Part shown: positions 17,576-25,763 of the stretch, piece by piece
How the letters are laid out: the number at the start of each line of letters is the position of its first letter
How positions within the stretch are numbered: the first letter of the stretch is position 1
Assembly: GCA_023254735.1 (NCBI GenBank)
Contig: JALRKV010000021.1
Location: forward strand, 1-44,231
Direction of reading: 5' to 3'
DNA: 44,231 nt
Source of the DNA: Pseudomonadales bacterium
GTDB taxonomy: Bacteria > Pseudomonadota > Gammaproteobacteria > Pseudomonadales > Pseudohongiellaceae
Made by a program: the position numbers and the translations under genes
The notes under the pieces: generated by a model
Databases searched by the model: none
Told to the model about the DNA's origin: nothing
The model's input: the letters and a program-made list of their open reading frames with translations, nothing else

Positions 17576-18703
17576 ATGATTCTGACCGAAGAACAGCGCC
17601 TAATCCGCGAAACCGCGCGCAGCTATGCGAGCGAACACATTGCCCCTTTCGCGGCGCAGTGGGACCGGGACGCCACCTTCCCGGCGGAGGCGCTGCGCGG
17701 CCTCGCTAAGCTCGGTTTCTACGGCATGCTAGTGCCCGAGCAGCACGGCGGCTGCGACATCGGCTACGTTGCGGCAGCACTCGTGCTCGAGGAGATTGGC
17801 GTTGCCGACGCTGCGTGTTCGACAATCGTCAGTGTGACTAATTCGGTTGGCTGCATGCCTTTGCTCCAATACGGCACCGCGCAGCAGCAGCGTGATTTTC
17901 TTGCGCCGCTCGCGCGAGGAGAGAAGCTCGCCGCATTCTGTCTCACCGAGCCACAGGCGGGCAGCGATGCTTCGGGGCTTAAGACCCGCGCGCAAGCGCG
18001 TGGCGGGGACTATGTCTTAAACGGCACAAAGCAGTTCATTACTTCGGGCAAGAATGCCGATATTGCGATTGTTTTTGCGGTCACCGACCCTGCAGCAGGC
18101 AAGCGCGGTATTAGCGCGTTTATCGTACCCACGGATACCCCCGGCTACCGCGTCGCCAGCATCGAAACAAAGATGGGACAGCGCGCGTCGGATACCTGTC
18201 AGATAGCCTTCGAGGACTGTGTAGTTCCGGCTCAGAACCTTTTAGGCGAAGAGGGTCAGGGGTATAAAATTGCCCTCGGCAATCTCGAAGGCGGCCGCAT
18301 CGGCATCGCCGCACAGTGTGTCGGTATCGCGCGCGCGGCGCTCGAAGCCGCAACACTTTATAGCCGCGAGCGTGAGGCGTTTGCCAAACCGCTTTCCGAG
18401 CATCAGGCAGTCGCCTTCAAGCTTGCCGACATGGCTACCCAAATAGAGGCAGCGAGGCAGCTCACGCTTCACGCCGCCGCGCTTAAAGATGCAGGCGCGC
18501 CCTGCCTAAGCGAGGCTTCGATGGCCAAACTTTTCGCGTCCGAAATAGCGGAACGCGTCTGCTCCGACGCGATTCAGATCCATGGCGGCTATGGCTATTT
18601 GCAGGATTTTCCCGTGGAGCGCTTTTACCGTGACGTCCGAGCCTGCCAGATTTACGAGGGCACGAGCGAGGTGCAGAAGATGGTGATTAGCCGCGCGCTC
18701 TGA
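17576..18703 (+). CDS. Acyl-CoA dehydrogenase
   Basis: A 375-residue FAD enzyme of normal length. Features in order: [19 protein letters not shown] at the N-terminus, FAD-binding [17 protein letters not shown] (about 120-136), [11 protein letters not shown], the mid-domain [10 protein letters not shown], and C-terminal [21 protein letters not shown] plus [10 protein letters not shown], whose first Glu is the catalytic base of short- and medium-chain members. It removes hydrogen from an acyl-CoA to give the enoyl-CoA, passing electrons to electron-transfer flavoprotein. The start is 7 nt after the stop of the hydrolase, so the two are translationally linked. No enoyl-CoA hydratase is visible in the window. 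Confidence 0.93.
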   Translation: MILTEEQRLIRETARSYASEHIAPFAAQWDRDATFPAEALRGLAKLGFYGMLVPEQHGGCDIGYVAAALVLEEIGVADAACSTIVSVTNSVGCMPLLQYGTAQQQRDFLAPLARGEKLAAFCLTEPQAGSDASGLKTRAQARGGDYVLNGTKQFITSGKNADIAIVFAVTDPAAGKRGISAFIVPTDTPGYRVASIETKMGQRASDTCQIAFEDCVVPAQNLLGEEGQGYKIALGNLEGGRIGIAAQCVGIARAALEAATLYSREREAFAKPLSEHQAVAFKLADMATQIEAARQLTLHAAALKDAGAPCLSEASMAKLFASEIAERVCSDAIQIHGGYGYLQDFPVERFYRDVRACQIYEGTSEVQKMVISRAL

Positions 18704-18789
18704 TGCCTAGTTAGACGAGTCGTCGGCATAGCACTTCACGCTCGGGTGACTACTGGCTTCGAACGGGTACCAGTCGAGTAGTTACGTTC

Positions 18790-19188
18790 TCAGAATACGA
18801 GCAGATGGGCGCCCCGATTGTGTTTTTCGGGCATTAGCTGTGCGTCTATATCGACTGCCGCCTGACGAAGATAGTTTAGCGACTCGCGGCGAATCCGTCC
18901 CGGTCCCTCCCAAGCATCGTCATCGCGGGACCGCCCAATGCCATGAATCACTCGTAGCCCCTTGAAGCGCTGCGCGCGGGCAACGACGATGGCAGCCTCG
19001 AGCTTGTCTAACGCCTCTGTCCATGTCTCACCCGAATGGGCGACATCTACCTCTAGAAAATCATCGCGCAGCCCAATCGGCAAAGGCTCATCGCATTTAG
19101 GGCAGGACAGCGCGTCTAGCGCAAGGTCTATCCCGCAATCGATGTTGGGGCACATAACGCGGCCGCGTCCCGATTGAAATGACTTCAC
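18790..19188 (-). CDS. Zinc-ribbon plus Smr-like domain protein
   Basis: The 132-residue protein begins with a four-cysteine ribbon (CPNIDC, then CPKC; C13, C18, C29, C32), followed by a compact Smr-like domain: DVAHSGETWTEALDKLEAA, LRVIHGIGRS, then GRIRRESLNYLRQ. The His-Gly and the Arg-rich helix match Smr/MutS2 C-terminal domains, which cleave or bind RNA and collided ribosomes. The fusion to a zinc ribbon suggests nucleic-acid binding. The frame starts with GTG at 19188; the ATG at 19155 is a reasonable alternative that keeps both domains. It is transcribed alone, divergent from the Sel1 gene. The domain call rests on motif matching. Confidence 0.6.
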   Translation of the reverse strand: MKSFQSGRGRVMCPNIDCGIDLALDALSCPKCDEPLPIGLRDDFLEVDVAHSGETWTEALDKLEAAIVVARAQRFKGLRVIHGIGRSRDDDAWEGPGRIRRESLNYLRQAAVDIDAQLMPEKHNRGAHLLVF

Positions 19189-19224
19189 AAATAGCTCAAC
19201 TCTCGGTTTTAATAGTCTGATAAA

Positions 19225-19241
19225 CGCAGTAGATTACTGCG
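19225..19241. promoter_or_regulatory. Perfect 7-bp inverted repeat, likely operator
   Basis: CGCAGTA-GAT-TACTGCG, a 17-bp perfect dyad in the divergent promoter region between the Smr-like gene and the Sel1-repeat gene. The spacing fits a dimeric helix-turn-helix regulator. No regulator gene lies next to it. Confidence 0.5.
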
Positions 19242-19308
19242 ATAAATAAGTTTACCCCAAAGCACGTGTATTTCTCTTCAGTAGATTAATAAGAAAGGGA
19301 CTCCAGCT

Positions 19309-19983
19309 ATGAAGAACCGAGACAATGACGCTTGCCCTAGTGCCCATCGTGCCGCCCCCGTTTGGAGTCGAAGACTCATCTGCGCACTAGGTTTAGTCGC
19401 ATCCTTTGCCAGTACAGCACAGGTTGAAGTCACGCAGCTCTTCTATCACGAGGTGCTAAGGCAATATGAACAGGGCGCCGTCGCCTATGAGAAAGGTGAC
19501 TACGAATCCGCCTACGCCGACCTGAGCCTCGCAGCGCAGCGTGGCGTAAAGGATGCGCAATACCTGCTCGGCTTTATGTATTTGCAAGGTGAGTATGCGC
19601 CACGCTCTATTCCCGTTGGCATGGCCTGGCTAGGCACCGCACTGGAAGTCGAAAACAACGAGTGGCTGTCGCTCTATAAAAAACTTTACGGCACGTTAAA
19701 CGCCGCCCAACAGGCCTTTATCGATAATAAGGTAGACACCTACATTCAGCTCTACGGCATGGACACGCAGCGTATCGTTTGTGAAAACAAGCCAAGAGTC
19801 GGAAGTCGACGAAAAGTAAGACAGTGCATAAAGACGGAGGACGTGAATACGCCGTTGTATTCCCTTGAGATGATGCCAGAGGGATTCGTTCCACCTTTTT
19901 CTTGTGAAGGTGACTTCCCCTGCCTCGCAGGTGAAACGCGCGTCTACTCTGATCACGATGAGCTGAACCCGAGCAATCTCTAG
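19309..19983 (+). CDS. Sel1/TPR-repeat protein, probably exported
   Basis: A 224-residue protein with a basic N-terminus and a hydrophobic stretch (RRLICALGLVASFASTAQ), likely a signal peptide. One clear Sel1-like repeat pair follows: GAVAYEKGDYESAYADLSLA and AAQRGVKDAQYLLGFMY, then PVGMAWLGTALEVENNEW. The C-terminal part (about 160-224) has four cysteines and resembles no family known to me. AAGGGA precedes the ATG. Sel1 proteins usually scaffold protein complexes in the envelope. A hairpin terminator lies just after the stop at 19993-20015. Confidence 0.65.
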   Translation: MKNRDNDACPSAHRAAPVWSRRLICALGLVASFASTAQVEVTQLFYHEVLRQYEQGAVAYEKGDYESAYADLSLAAQRGVKDAQYLLGFMYLQGEYAPRSIPVGMAWLGTALEVENNEWLSLYKKLYGTLNAAQQAFIDNKVDTYIQLYGMDTQRIVCENKPRVGSRRKVRQCIKTEDVNTPLYSLEMMPEGFVPPFSCEGDFPCLAGETRVYSDHDELNPSNL

Positions 19984-19992
19984 TCGCTCGAA

Positions 19993-20015
19993 AGCGCCTC
20001 GTTTCGGGAGGCGCT
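19993..20015. terminator. Hairpin between convergent genes, probable bidirectional terminator
   Basis: AGCGCCTC, loop GTTTCGG, GAGGCGCT: a perfect 8-bp stem in the 51 bp between the Sel1-repeat gene and the convergent monooxygenase gene. Its T-tracts are short on both sides. Confidence 0.6.
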
Positions 20016-20034
20016 CTCTATTCGCGACGGCTCG

Positions 20035-21540
20035 TTACGCGACTTTTGATTCCTGCGCTTCTTGCATTTCTTGCGCTTGGTCGCGGCAATCGGCTTGTCC
20101 GAAGCGAAGCACGCCATCTGAGAAAAGATTGCTCTTTAGGATTTTTCGATCAAGCAGGTAGTCTTGCGTGTTCTGCCACGGAGCGTGCTCACCCTGTTTC
20201 GGAAACTCATGAATCCCGCGCTGCATATACCCAGGATTAAAGCCCGAAATGGTTGGCCTCGGCGCCATCGAAGCCTCCTCGGGGCGCAATTCCGGCACGC
20301 AATGACTTGCGTCCTTTCTGTCCATCTCTTGCAACATGTCACAGACGAAAACTGAGTTGAGGTCGGCGCGCAGTGTCCAAGAGGCATTAATGTAGCCAAA
20401 GGTTTGAATAAGATTAGGCACGCCCGAGAACATCATGCCCTGGTAGTAGAATCGCTTGCTGAAATCGAGCTTCACCTCGTCGAGGAAAAATTCGACGCCT
20501 CCCATAAACTGCATGTTAAGACCTGTTGCACTCACCACGATATCCGCTTCGACTAATTTTCCCGACGACATAAGCACGCCATTCTCGACAAATTTATCGA
20601 TTGTATCGGTTACCACCTCTGCAGCACCGCTTTTCACTGCCGACAGGAAATCATCGTCGGGGATAAGACAGAGACGTTCCTCCCAAGGGTTATAGCGAGG
20701 CGTAAAATGCGTATCGATGTCGTAGTCGTCGCCAAGCGATTTCCGTACGCTGTCTAAAAGAAGTTTTTTAGTTTTCTCCGGCTTCTTACGCGCGCCCTTG
20801 TAAGTCGCGTTTTGAAAATAGATATTCTTCCAGCGGGTGAGCGCGTAGGCCAACTTACTAGGCAATACAGATCTGAGGAAGTTAGCGACCGCGTCTTTGG
20901 CTGGGCGCGAGAACATATAGGTTGGCGAGCGTTGAATCATCGTCACCTTGGCGGCGTTGTCGACCATGTTTGGAACAATCGTCACTGCCGTCGCGCCGCT
21001 GCCAATCACCGCCACTTTTTTGCCTGAGTAGTCAAGATCCTCTGGCCATTTCTGAGGATGAATAAGCTGGCCTTTAAAATCACCTAACCCCGGAAAGTCT
21101 GGCGTGTAACCCTCGGCATAGTTGTAATAGCCGCTGCACATAAAAAGCACGCGAGTCTCTATCTCGATCGTCTCACCATCGGCATTCGTTGCAGTGACAG
21201 ACCAGACATCGCGCGTGCTATCCCAGTTGGCAGAGACCACTTTGTGGCCAAAGCGAATTTTATCTTTCACTCCATACTCGGCGACCGCCTCTTTCAGATA
21301 ATCGCGGATTGATTCTCCGTCCGAAATAGACTTGGGGTTTGTCCATGGTTTGAAACTAAACCCAAAGGTATGCATGTCGCTGTCCGATCGAATACCCGGA
21401 TAGCGGAATAAATCCCACGTACCGCCTACATTGTCGCGCCCTTCGAGTACCGCATAACGCTTATTGGCACACCGCTTCTCAAGGTGACAGGCGGCGCTGA
21501 TGCCGGATATGCCGGCTCCTACGATCAAGACATCTAACAT
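20035..21540 (-). CDS. Type I Baeyer-Villiger flavin monooxygenase
   Basis: A 501-residue enzyme with two dinucleotide-binding folds. The FAD site is IVGAGISGISAACHL (near 6-20); RYPGIRSDSDMHTFGFSFKPW follows; the NADPH site is VAVIGSGATAVT (near 177-187). The type I signature F-x-G-x-x-x-H-x-x-x-W appears as FKGQLIHPQKW (155-165), with Trp at the last position as in true Baeyer-Villiger enzymes rather than FMOs. It inserts oxygen next to a ketone to give an ester or lactone. The gene is single, with an inverted repeat upstream (21628-21649). The exported hydrolase and thiolase genes about 2 kb away could process its product, but no direct link is shown. Confidence 0.88.
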   Translation of the reverse strand: MLDVLIVGAGISGISAACHLEKRCANKRYAVLEGRDNVGGTWDLFRYPGIRSDSDMHTFGFSFKPWTNPKSISDGESIRDYLKEAVAEYGVKDKIRFGHKVVSANWDSTRDVWSVTATNADGETIEIETRVLFMCSGYYNYAEGYTPDFPGLGDFKGQLIHPQKWPEDLDYSGKKVAVIGSGATAVTIVPNMVDNAAKVTMIQRSPTYMFSRPAKDAVANFLRSVLPSKLAYALTRWKNIYFQNATYKGARKKPEKTKKLLLDSVRKSLGDDYDIDTHFTPRYNPWEERLCLIPDDDFLSAVKSGAAEVVTDTIDKFVENGVLMSSGKLVEADIVVSATGLNMQFMGGVEFFLDEVKLDFSKRFYYQGMMFSGVPNLIQTFGYINASWTLRADLNSVFVCDMLQEMDRKDASHCVPELRPEEASMAPRPTISGFNPGYMQRGIHEFPKQGEHAPWQNTQDYLLDRKILKSNLFSDGVLRFGQADCRDQAQEMQEAQESKVA

Positions 21541-21627
21541 GGCGTTGCTCTCATAATCCCGTTCTCTCCAAGACTAACTAAGATGAGGGGATTAGGCAAA
21601 GGTTCTCGATGAGAGAGCTCTGGGATA

Positions 21628-21649
21628 GTACAATCTCACTAATTTGTAC
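21628..21649. promoter_or_regulatory. Inverted repeat upstream of the Baeyer-Villiger gene, likely operator
   Basis: GTACAA-N10-TTGTAC, a perfect 6-bp dyad with 22-bp overall length, 88 bp before the monooxygenase start and 125 bp before the DUF2058 gene. The size suits a dimeric regulator such as a TetR-type repressor; no such gene is adjacent. Confidence 0.45.
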
Positions 21650-21773
21650 GGCATCTGCTAGCCATAGAATTGGTAGGCCGTTAACATTCACTCTATCGTG
21701 TGCACAAGTGATGCCAGAATTTTTTACGGCATTACTGCATACGACCGAAAGATAAACTGAAGGGGAAGCCCAC

Positions 21774-22334
21774 GTGGGTTTGTCATTACAAGATCAACTT
21801 AAGAAGTCTGGCCTCGTCGATGAGAAAAAAGCGAAGCAGCTCGAGCGCGCCAAGCGCAAAGAGAGCAAGCAACCTCAGCAGAAAAAAACCGTCAAAAAAA
21901 GTGCGAAGCAAGAAGCGGAGCTAGCGCGAAAAAAGTTGCGCCAAGAGCAGATCGAACGCGATCGCAAGCTTAACGAAGAACGGAACCGCGACGGCGAGTG
22001 GCGCGCGAAAATGGCGCAGATCAGACAGCTAATCGAAGCGAATGCAGTAAAGGTCACAGGCGAGCTAAAATTCAACTTCAAGCATGACAATAAAGTCAAA
22101 CAGCTGTGGGTAGACGCGCGCACTCGCGAACAGCTCAGCGGCGGTACACTAGCCGTTGTCGAATCAAAAGCCGATGGGAAATATGCCGTCGTGCCGGTGG
22201 ATGTCGCGCACAAGATTCAAGAGCGCAGCGCCGAGCATTTTGTGGCGATCGCGAATCCTAAGCAGCTCACAAAGCTCGAGCTCGAAGAGCAGGCGTATGC
22301 GGATTTTGCGATTCCCGATGACCTCGACTGGTAG
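21774..22334 (+). CDS. DUF2058 family protein (YaiL-like)
   Basis: The 186-residue product opens GLSLQDQLKKSGLVDEKKAKQ, the hallmark of DUF2058, then runs through a Lys/Glu-rich coiled region (about 20-75) and ends with KLELEEQAYADFAIPDDLDW, also typical. The start is GTG at 21774 after AGGGGAAG. The family is widespread in Gammaproteobacteria and has been described as nucleoid- or polynucleotide-associated, but its biochemical role is not settled. The gene stands alone and converges on the S4-domain gene; a terminator lies in the overlap. Confidence 0.87.
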   Translation: MGLSLQDQLKKSGLVDEKKAKQLERAKRKESKQPQQKKTVKKSAKQEAELARKKLRQEQIERDRKLNEERNRDGEWRAKMAQIRQLIEANAVKVTGELKFNFKHDNKVKQLWVDARTREQLSGGTLAVVESKADGKYAVVPVDVAHKIQERSAEHFVAIANPKQLTKLELEEQAYADFAIPDDLDW

Positions 22335-22336
22335 TA

Positions 22337-22378
22337 CGCGCGCATGGATCGAAACTGACTTCGCTAGCGCGTTTTTTT
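22337..22378 (+). terminator. Terminator of the DUF2058 gene, overlapping the S4 gene end
   Basis: Outer stem CGCGC (22337-22341) with GCGCG (22367-22371), inner stem CGAA with TTCG, then seven T (22372-22378). The right arm and T-tract also code the last residues of the convergent S4 gene. Confidence 0.65.
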
Positions 22379-22828
22379 ACTCAATGCGCCAAGCGTTGGA
22401 CGCGCTGCCCCCCGATTACCTCGACTCGAAGCGCCTTGGGGATTCCGGTCTGACACCACGCCGGCGTCGGCATCAATCTGAGCCGGCGTCCTCTTTCGAC
22501 GCCAATCCTTCTTGGGAGCAGGCGCGGGTGGAGTCTTGCTGGCTTTCAGTTTAACTGGCTCGGAGGCTGGGTCGTAGTCCTCGGCTAATTTGAGGAGCAG
22601 CGACTCTTCACCCATGCGAACAGAGTCGCCGTTAACCAATTTCTTGCGCTTTTGCCTCTCAACTTTATCATTCACGAACACTAGGCCTGCTTCGATCGCC
22701 GCTTTGGCTTCACCGCCACTCGCAACCAACCCTTCGAATTTAAGCACTTTGTATAGTTCAACTGGCTCACGCAGCAACTCGACTGACCGCGGTCTCAATT
22801 TGCCTTCGCCTGTTTTACCACTATCCAT
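22364..22828 (-). CDS. S4-domain RNA-binding protein (YbcJ-like) with basic tail
   Basis: Starting at the ATG at 22828, which follows AAAGGA, the product has 154 residues. Residues about 12-75 form an S4-like fold: ELYKVLKFEGLVASGGEAKAAIE, AGLVFVNDKVERQKRKKL and VNGDSVRM, matching the YbcJ-type RNA-binding module. The C-terminal half is a low-complexity, Pro/Arg/Lys-rich tail absent from the short YbcJ proteins. The frame is open to 22909, but that extension lacks a good start. It probably binds rRNA or ribosome assembly intermediates. It converges on the DUF2058 gene with 29 bp between stops. Confidence 0.8.
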   Translation of the reverse strand: MDSGKTGEGKLRPRSVELLREPVELYKVLKFEGLVASGGEAKAAIEAGLVFVNDKVERQKRKKLVNGDSVRMGEESLLLKLAEDYDPASEPVKLKASKTPPAPAPKKDWRRKRTPAQIDADAGVVSDRNPQGASSRGNRGAARPTLGALSKKTR

Positions 22829-23078
22829 TGCTGCATCCTTTCTATTCGATTTTAGCGGCGCGTAGTTAGTGCTCCGCAATGCCGCCCGGCGAATGAGTAT
22901 AGCAGTCAATTAAGTGAGAAGATCTGTCTTTAACTCGCGTCCTTGACACGAGTAGAGATTTTAGAAAAAGTGGCGCTAGGCGCTTCTTGATAAGAGGGTG
23001 TGAATGACCGCGTATGGATAAGCGCCTCCAAAAATGACGCGCAAGAACAAGACCAGAGAGAGCGCAGGGAGAATTGCG

Positions 23079-23843
23079 ATGGAACTACTGCATTGGGTGC
23101 ATGAGAATGTGACACGTCTTCACATAGCTGTCGGCAGCTGCGGCCTGCTGCTTTTCTGGATTCCCGTGATAACTCGTAAAGGCAATCTAAATCATAAGAA
23201 ATTTGGCCGCTATTTTGCGACTGTAATGTATGCCGTTGGCTTTTCTGGCATCACTGTCACAACATTAGATTTACTCTTCCCGCTCGCGATGCATGCGCCA
23301 GGCGTTGCTTTGGAGCCCGCCCGCGCCATCGCTGTCAGTCGCGAGGTTCGAGACTTCGCCCTATTCCTATTCTCGATATCGCTGCTCGTCTTGCTATCGA
23401 CACGGCATGGCTGGCTCACTGTGCAGGGCAAAGAGGACCGAAGCGCGCTGCGCGAACCGATGCATCTCAGCCTCTGCGCCGCGCTTATCATTGCAGGACT
23501 CGGACTCTCCGTGAACGGACTCGCTACGGGCTCTGTGTTGTTCGTTATTTTTGGGCTGTTTGAAATCTATACTTCAGCAAGCTGTCTGTATTTTGCCCTG
23601 AAGCCAACGACGCGGGCAAAGGAGTGGTGGACAGAACATCTTAATGGCTTGATCGCCTCAGGCATTGCTGCCTACACCGCGTTCTTCGTCTTCGGCGGCC
23701 TAAACTTTTTGAGCGACGTGTTCGGCGACACAATAAGGGGTTATAGCATCCTGCTCTGGGTAGCACCCGGCGTTATCGGCGGTATCGCGATAGGGTATCA
23801 GACGCGGAAATACCGAATCCTGTTTGAGCGATCCAAAGGCTAA
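23079..23843 (+). CDS. Multi-pass membrane protein, DUF2306-like
   Basis: With the ATG at 23079 (after AGGGAG) the protein has 254 residues and about seven hydrophobic segments. LHIAVGSCGLLLFWIPV is the first, followed by a conserved-looking cytoplasmic turn NHKKFGRYFATVMYAVGFSG, which recalls DUF2306 and heme-binding-like membrane proteins where a His lies near helix 2. Further segments are FALFLFSISLLVLL, LSLCAALIIAGLGLSV, VLFVIFGLFEIYTSASCLYF, IASGIAAYTAFFVFGGL and LLWVAPGVIGGIAIG. No export signal beyond the first helix. Function unknown. The frame is open to 23034 without a better start. It converges on the GNAT gene. Confidence 0.6.
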   Translation: MELLHWVHENVTRLHIAVGSCGLLLFWIPVITRKGNLNHKKFGRYFATVMYAVGFSGITVTTLDLLFPLAMHAPGVALEPARAIAVSREVRDFALFLFSISLLVLLSTRHGWLTVQGKEDRSALREPMHLSLCAALIIAGLGLSVNGLATGSVLFVIFGLFEIYTSASCLYFALKPTTRAKEWWTEHLNGLIASGIAAYTAFFVFGGLNFLSDVFGDTIRGYSILLWVAPGVIGGIAIGYQTRKYRILFERSKG

Positions 23844-23863
23844 GAGGCGCTTTGGACTGCTGA

Positions 23864-24328
23864 TTAATCCTCTAGATCCCAAGTGTAGCCGACGAACTCC
23901 TCAACGCTGTCTGGCGCTAATTTTTCGTAGAGCCTCTGTGCGCCGGTGTTGGTTTTTTCGGTCCCAAGCCACAGTTCATAGCTGTCGGTTTCGTCGGCGA
24001 GTAGCTTAATTTCGTTCATCAATGCAGTTGCCACCCCTCGCCTACGAAAGTTAACCGCCGTATCGAGTTCATCAACATAGAGCGTGCTGTGTTTTCCGTA
24101 GGCGCGAGGCAGAAGCTGTGCCGAGGCCATACCCGCGAGGTCTGATCCGATAAAACAGACGAAGAAGAAATTTCCCTCACCGCGCAAATACCACTCAAGA
24201 GAGTCAGCGGAGTACTCCCCGTCGGGTAGCGCGTTGCCTTCGTCCCATTGAGCGGCATTTATCTTACCCGCAAGCTTCTCGAGATTCGCCTTGAGCGTGA
24301 TGCGCTTTATAAACAGTTCGTTTTCCAT
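23864..24328 (-). CDS. GNAT-family N-acetyltransferase
   Basis: The 154-residue protein has the GNAT acetyl-CoA loop in LDTAVNFRRRGVATALMNEI (R/Q-x-x-G-x-G/A motif A as RRRGVA, about 100-106), preceded by strand TLYVDEL and followed by YELWLGTEKTNTGAQRLYEKL (motif B). The layout resembles the AAC(3)-I branch, which acetylates amino groups of aminoglycosides and other small amines, though resistance cannot be inferred. AGGAGG-type site GGAGGAAAA precedes the ATG. It lies 77 bp downstream of the LysA-like decarboxylase gene on the same strand, so acetylation of that enzyme's amine product is conceivable. Confidence 0.82.
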   Translation of the reverse strand: MENELFIKRITLKANLEKLAGKINAAQWDEGNALPDGEYSADSLEWYLRGEGNFFFVCFIGSDLAGMASAQLLPRAYGKHSTLYVDELDTAVNFRRRGVATALMNEIKLLADETDSYELWLGTEKTNTGAQRLYEKLAPDSVEEFVGYTWDLED

Positions 24329-24405
24329 TTTTCCTCCGATATGTCGTTTAGAGGATAACAGATTCTGATTAAAGCGAGTCTCGCCAATCGAGTAATAACT
24401 CAGAT

Positions 24406-25647
24406 CTACTGCTTTTTTGTATCCGGCAACAGGAATTCACGAACCATGGTATTGCCGTCTCCACGCATACAGTGATTAGACGCCATAGATGCCGAATAGG
24501 CCCCGGCATTTATCAGCACTATATGATCTTGCTCGTTGAGATCAGGCAACCAAGCGTCGCGATACCACACATCTAACGCCTCATTGATATTGCCCACCAC
24601 TGTCACCTGCTTGAGCTCGCCCCTGCAGATCGGCGCGAGTGGCTGAAAGGGAAGATTGTAGTAAGCAGGCTCCGGCGCGATATTGAATCCCGCGTCAACA
24701 CCAACAAACCGCGAAGTCTGCTTGGTCTCTTCGAATGTCTTTCCGAGGATCAAAATGCCAGCGTCTTTGAGCAGGTATTCTCCGGGCTCGAGTTCCACTT
24801 TGTATTGGCGATGTCCAAAGTGCTTGTTCAGCACACGGCTCCATTCAGCGAGATCGAGAACACCGTCACTCGCAACGTGAGGCACGCCTAAGCCTCCACC
24901 AACATTGACCGTGGTGACGTCCGGGCACCGCTCAACGAATTTTTCCAAACACGCGCCCAACACGCGATCCCACTGTGGCAATTCGGCAGTCAGATAGCCG
25001 CAGCCAGTGTGGAAGTGAATTTTCGTAATCTTGAGGCTGTAATGGGCCGCTAAGCTCAGGGCCTCCTGCAATTGCTCTTCGTAGATTCCAAATTTCGTGG
25101 CTGCGACACCGGCATACTGAAGTTTGTCGTTGTCGGCGCGGCTAACGCCCATACCCGGATTAACGCGGATGCCGATCGACGAGCCCGGTTTAATTTCACC
25201 CCAAGTTTTAATCGCATGTAGCGAATCACAGTCGACAAAAAGCCCATCGAAACACGCAAGCGCATCGACGTCTCGTCGCGAAAGACTGCCTGCGGTAAAC
25301 GAAATCTGATCTGGTCTGAAACCGCAGCTGACGGCGTGTTCGACCTCGCGTGGAGAACACGCGTCGATCCCACAGAGCCCCGTATGCTGAAGACTCGTGA
25401 GCAATGGCGCAAATCGATTCGCTTTCATCGCGTAGAGCAGCGTGTAGCCGGGTAGCTTCGCGTCTCGAAGCGCGGCGTGAACGCGCTCGAGGTTTTCACG
25501 GACACGCGCGAAAGAATAGACAAATGCAGGAGAACCGAATCGTTTCGCAAGCGTCGACACTGCTAAGCCAGCGAAATATAACTCTTCGCCGCGATAGGCG
25601 AGGTCGTCTCGTTGCCACCAGCGCTGCGATTCTTCGGCATTCATCAT
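24406..25647 (-). CDS. Fold-type III PLP-dependent decarboxylase (LysA-like)
   Basis: A 413-residue alanine-racemase-fold enzyme. The PLP lysine lies in LLYAMKANRFAP (K75). Other sites are IHFHTGCGY (about 200), VNVGGGLGVPH (PLP phosphate loop), ELEPGEYLL and VDAGFNIAPEPAYYN, with the C-terminal INAGAYSASMASNHCMRG. This is the diaminopimelate/ornithine decarboxylase family, but the position of the usual catalytic cysteine motif (C-[DE]-S-x-D) reads GNINEALDVW, as in LysA relatives of secondary metabolism. The substrate may therefore not be diaminopimelate. It is preceded by a SET gene, with a terminator between, and followed by a GNAT gene. A second ATG at 25644 is possible. Confidence 0.85.
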   Translation of the reverse strand: MMNAEESQRWWQRDDLAYRGEELYFAGLAVSTLAKRFGSPAFVYSFARVRENLERVHAALRDAKLPGYTLLYAMKANRFAPLLTSLQHTGLCGIDACSPREVEHAVSCGFRPDQISFTAGSLSRRDVDALACFDGLFVDCDSLHAIKTWGEIKPGSSIGIRVNPGMGVSRADNDKLQYAGVAATKFGIYEEQLQEALSLAAHYSLKITKIHFHTGCGYLTAELPQWDRVLGACLEKFVERCPDVTTVNVGGGLGVPHVASDGVLDLAEWSRVLNKHFGHRQYKVELEPGEYLLKDAGILILGKTFEETKQTSRFVGVDAGFNIAPEPAYYNLPFQPLAPICRGELKQVTVVGNINEALDVWYRDAWLPDLNEQDHIVLINAGAYSASMASNHCMRGDGNTMVREFLLPDTKKQ

Positions 25648-25691
25648 CTTCGGTATTCCTATCGTCTTGAATTAAAATTTTTCACATACGC

Positions 25692-25724
25692 AAAAAGCAG
25701 CGCTCGAGTCCGACTCGGCGCTGC
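25692..25724 (-). terminator. Strong terminator of the SET-domain gene
   Basis: A long stem (GCAGCGC-T-CGAGT with ACTCGGCGCTGC, loop CCG) at 25697-25724, one bulged base, followed on the minus strand by five T. It separates the SET gene from the decarboxylase gene, which must use its own promoter or read-through. Confidence 0.85.
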
Positions 25725-25763
25725 AGAATCTGCATTTTTTTACTGTTTTCTATGCGCTTTACG

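Noticed and set aside
18750..18781. Imperfect hairpin (ACTGG with CCAGT, outer TAC with GTA) after the acyl-CoA dehydrogenase gene
   Set aside because: Loop is long and no T-tract follows; not strong enough for a terminator call.
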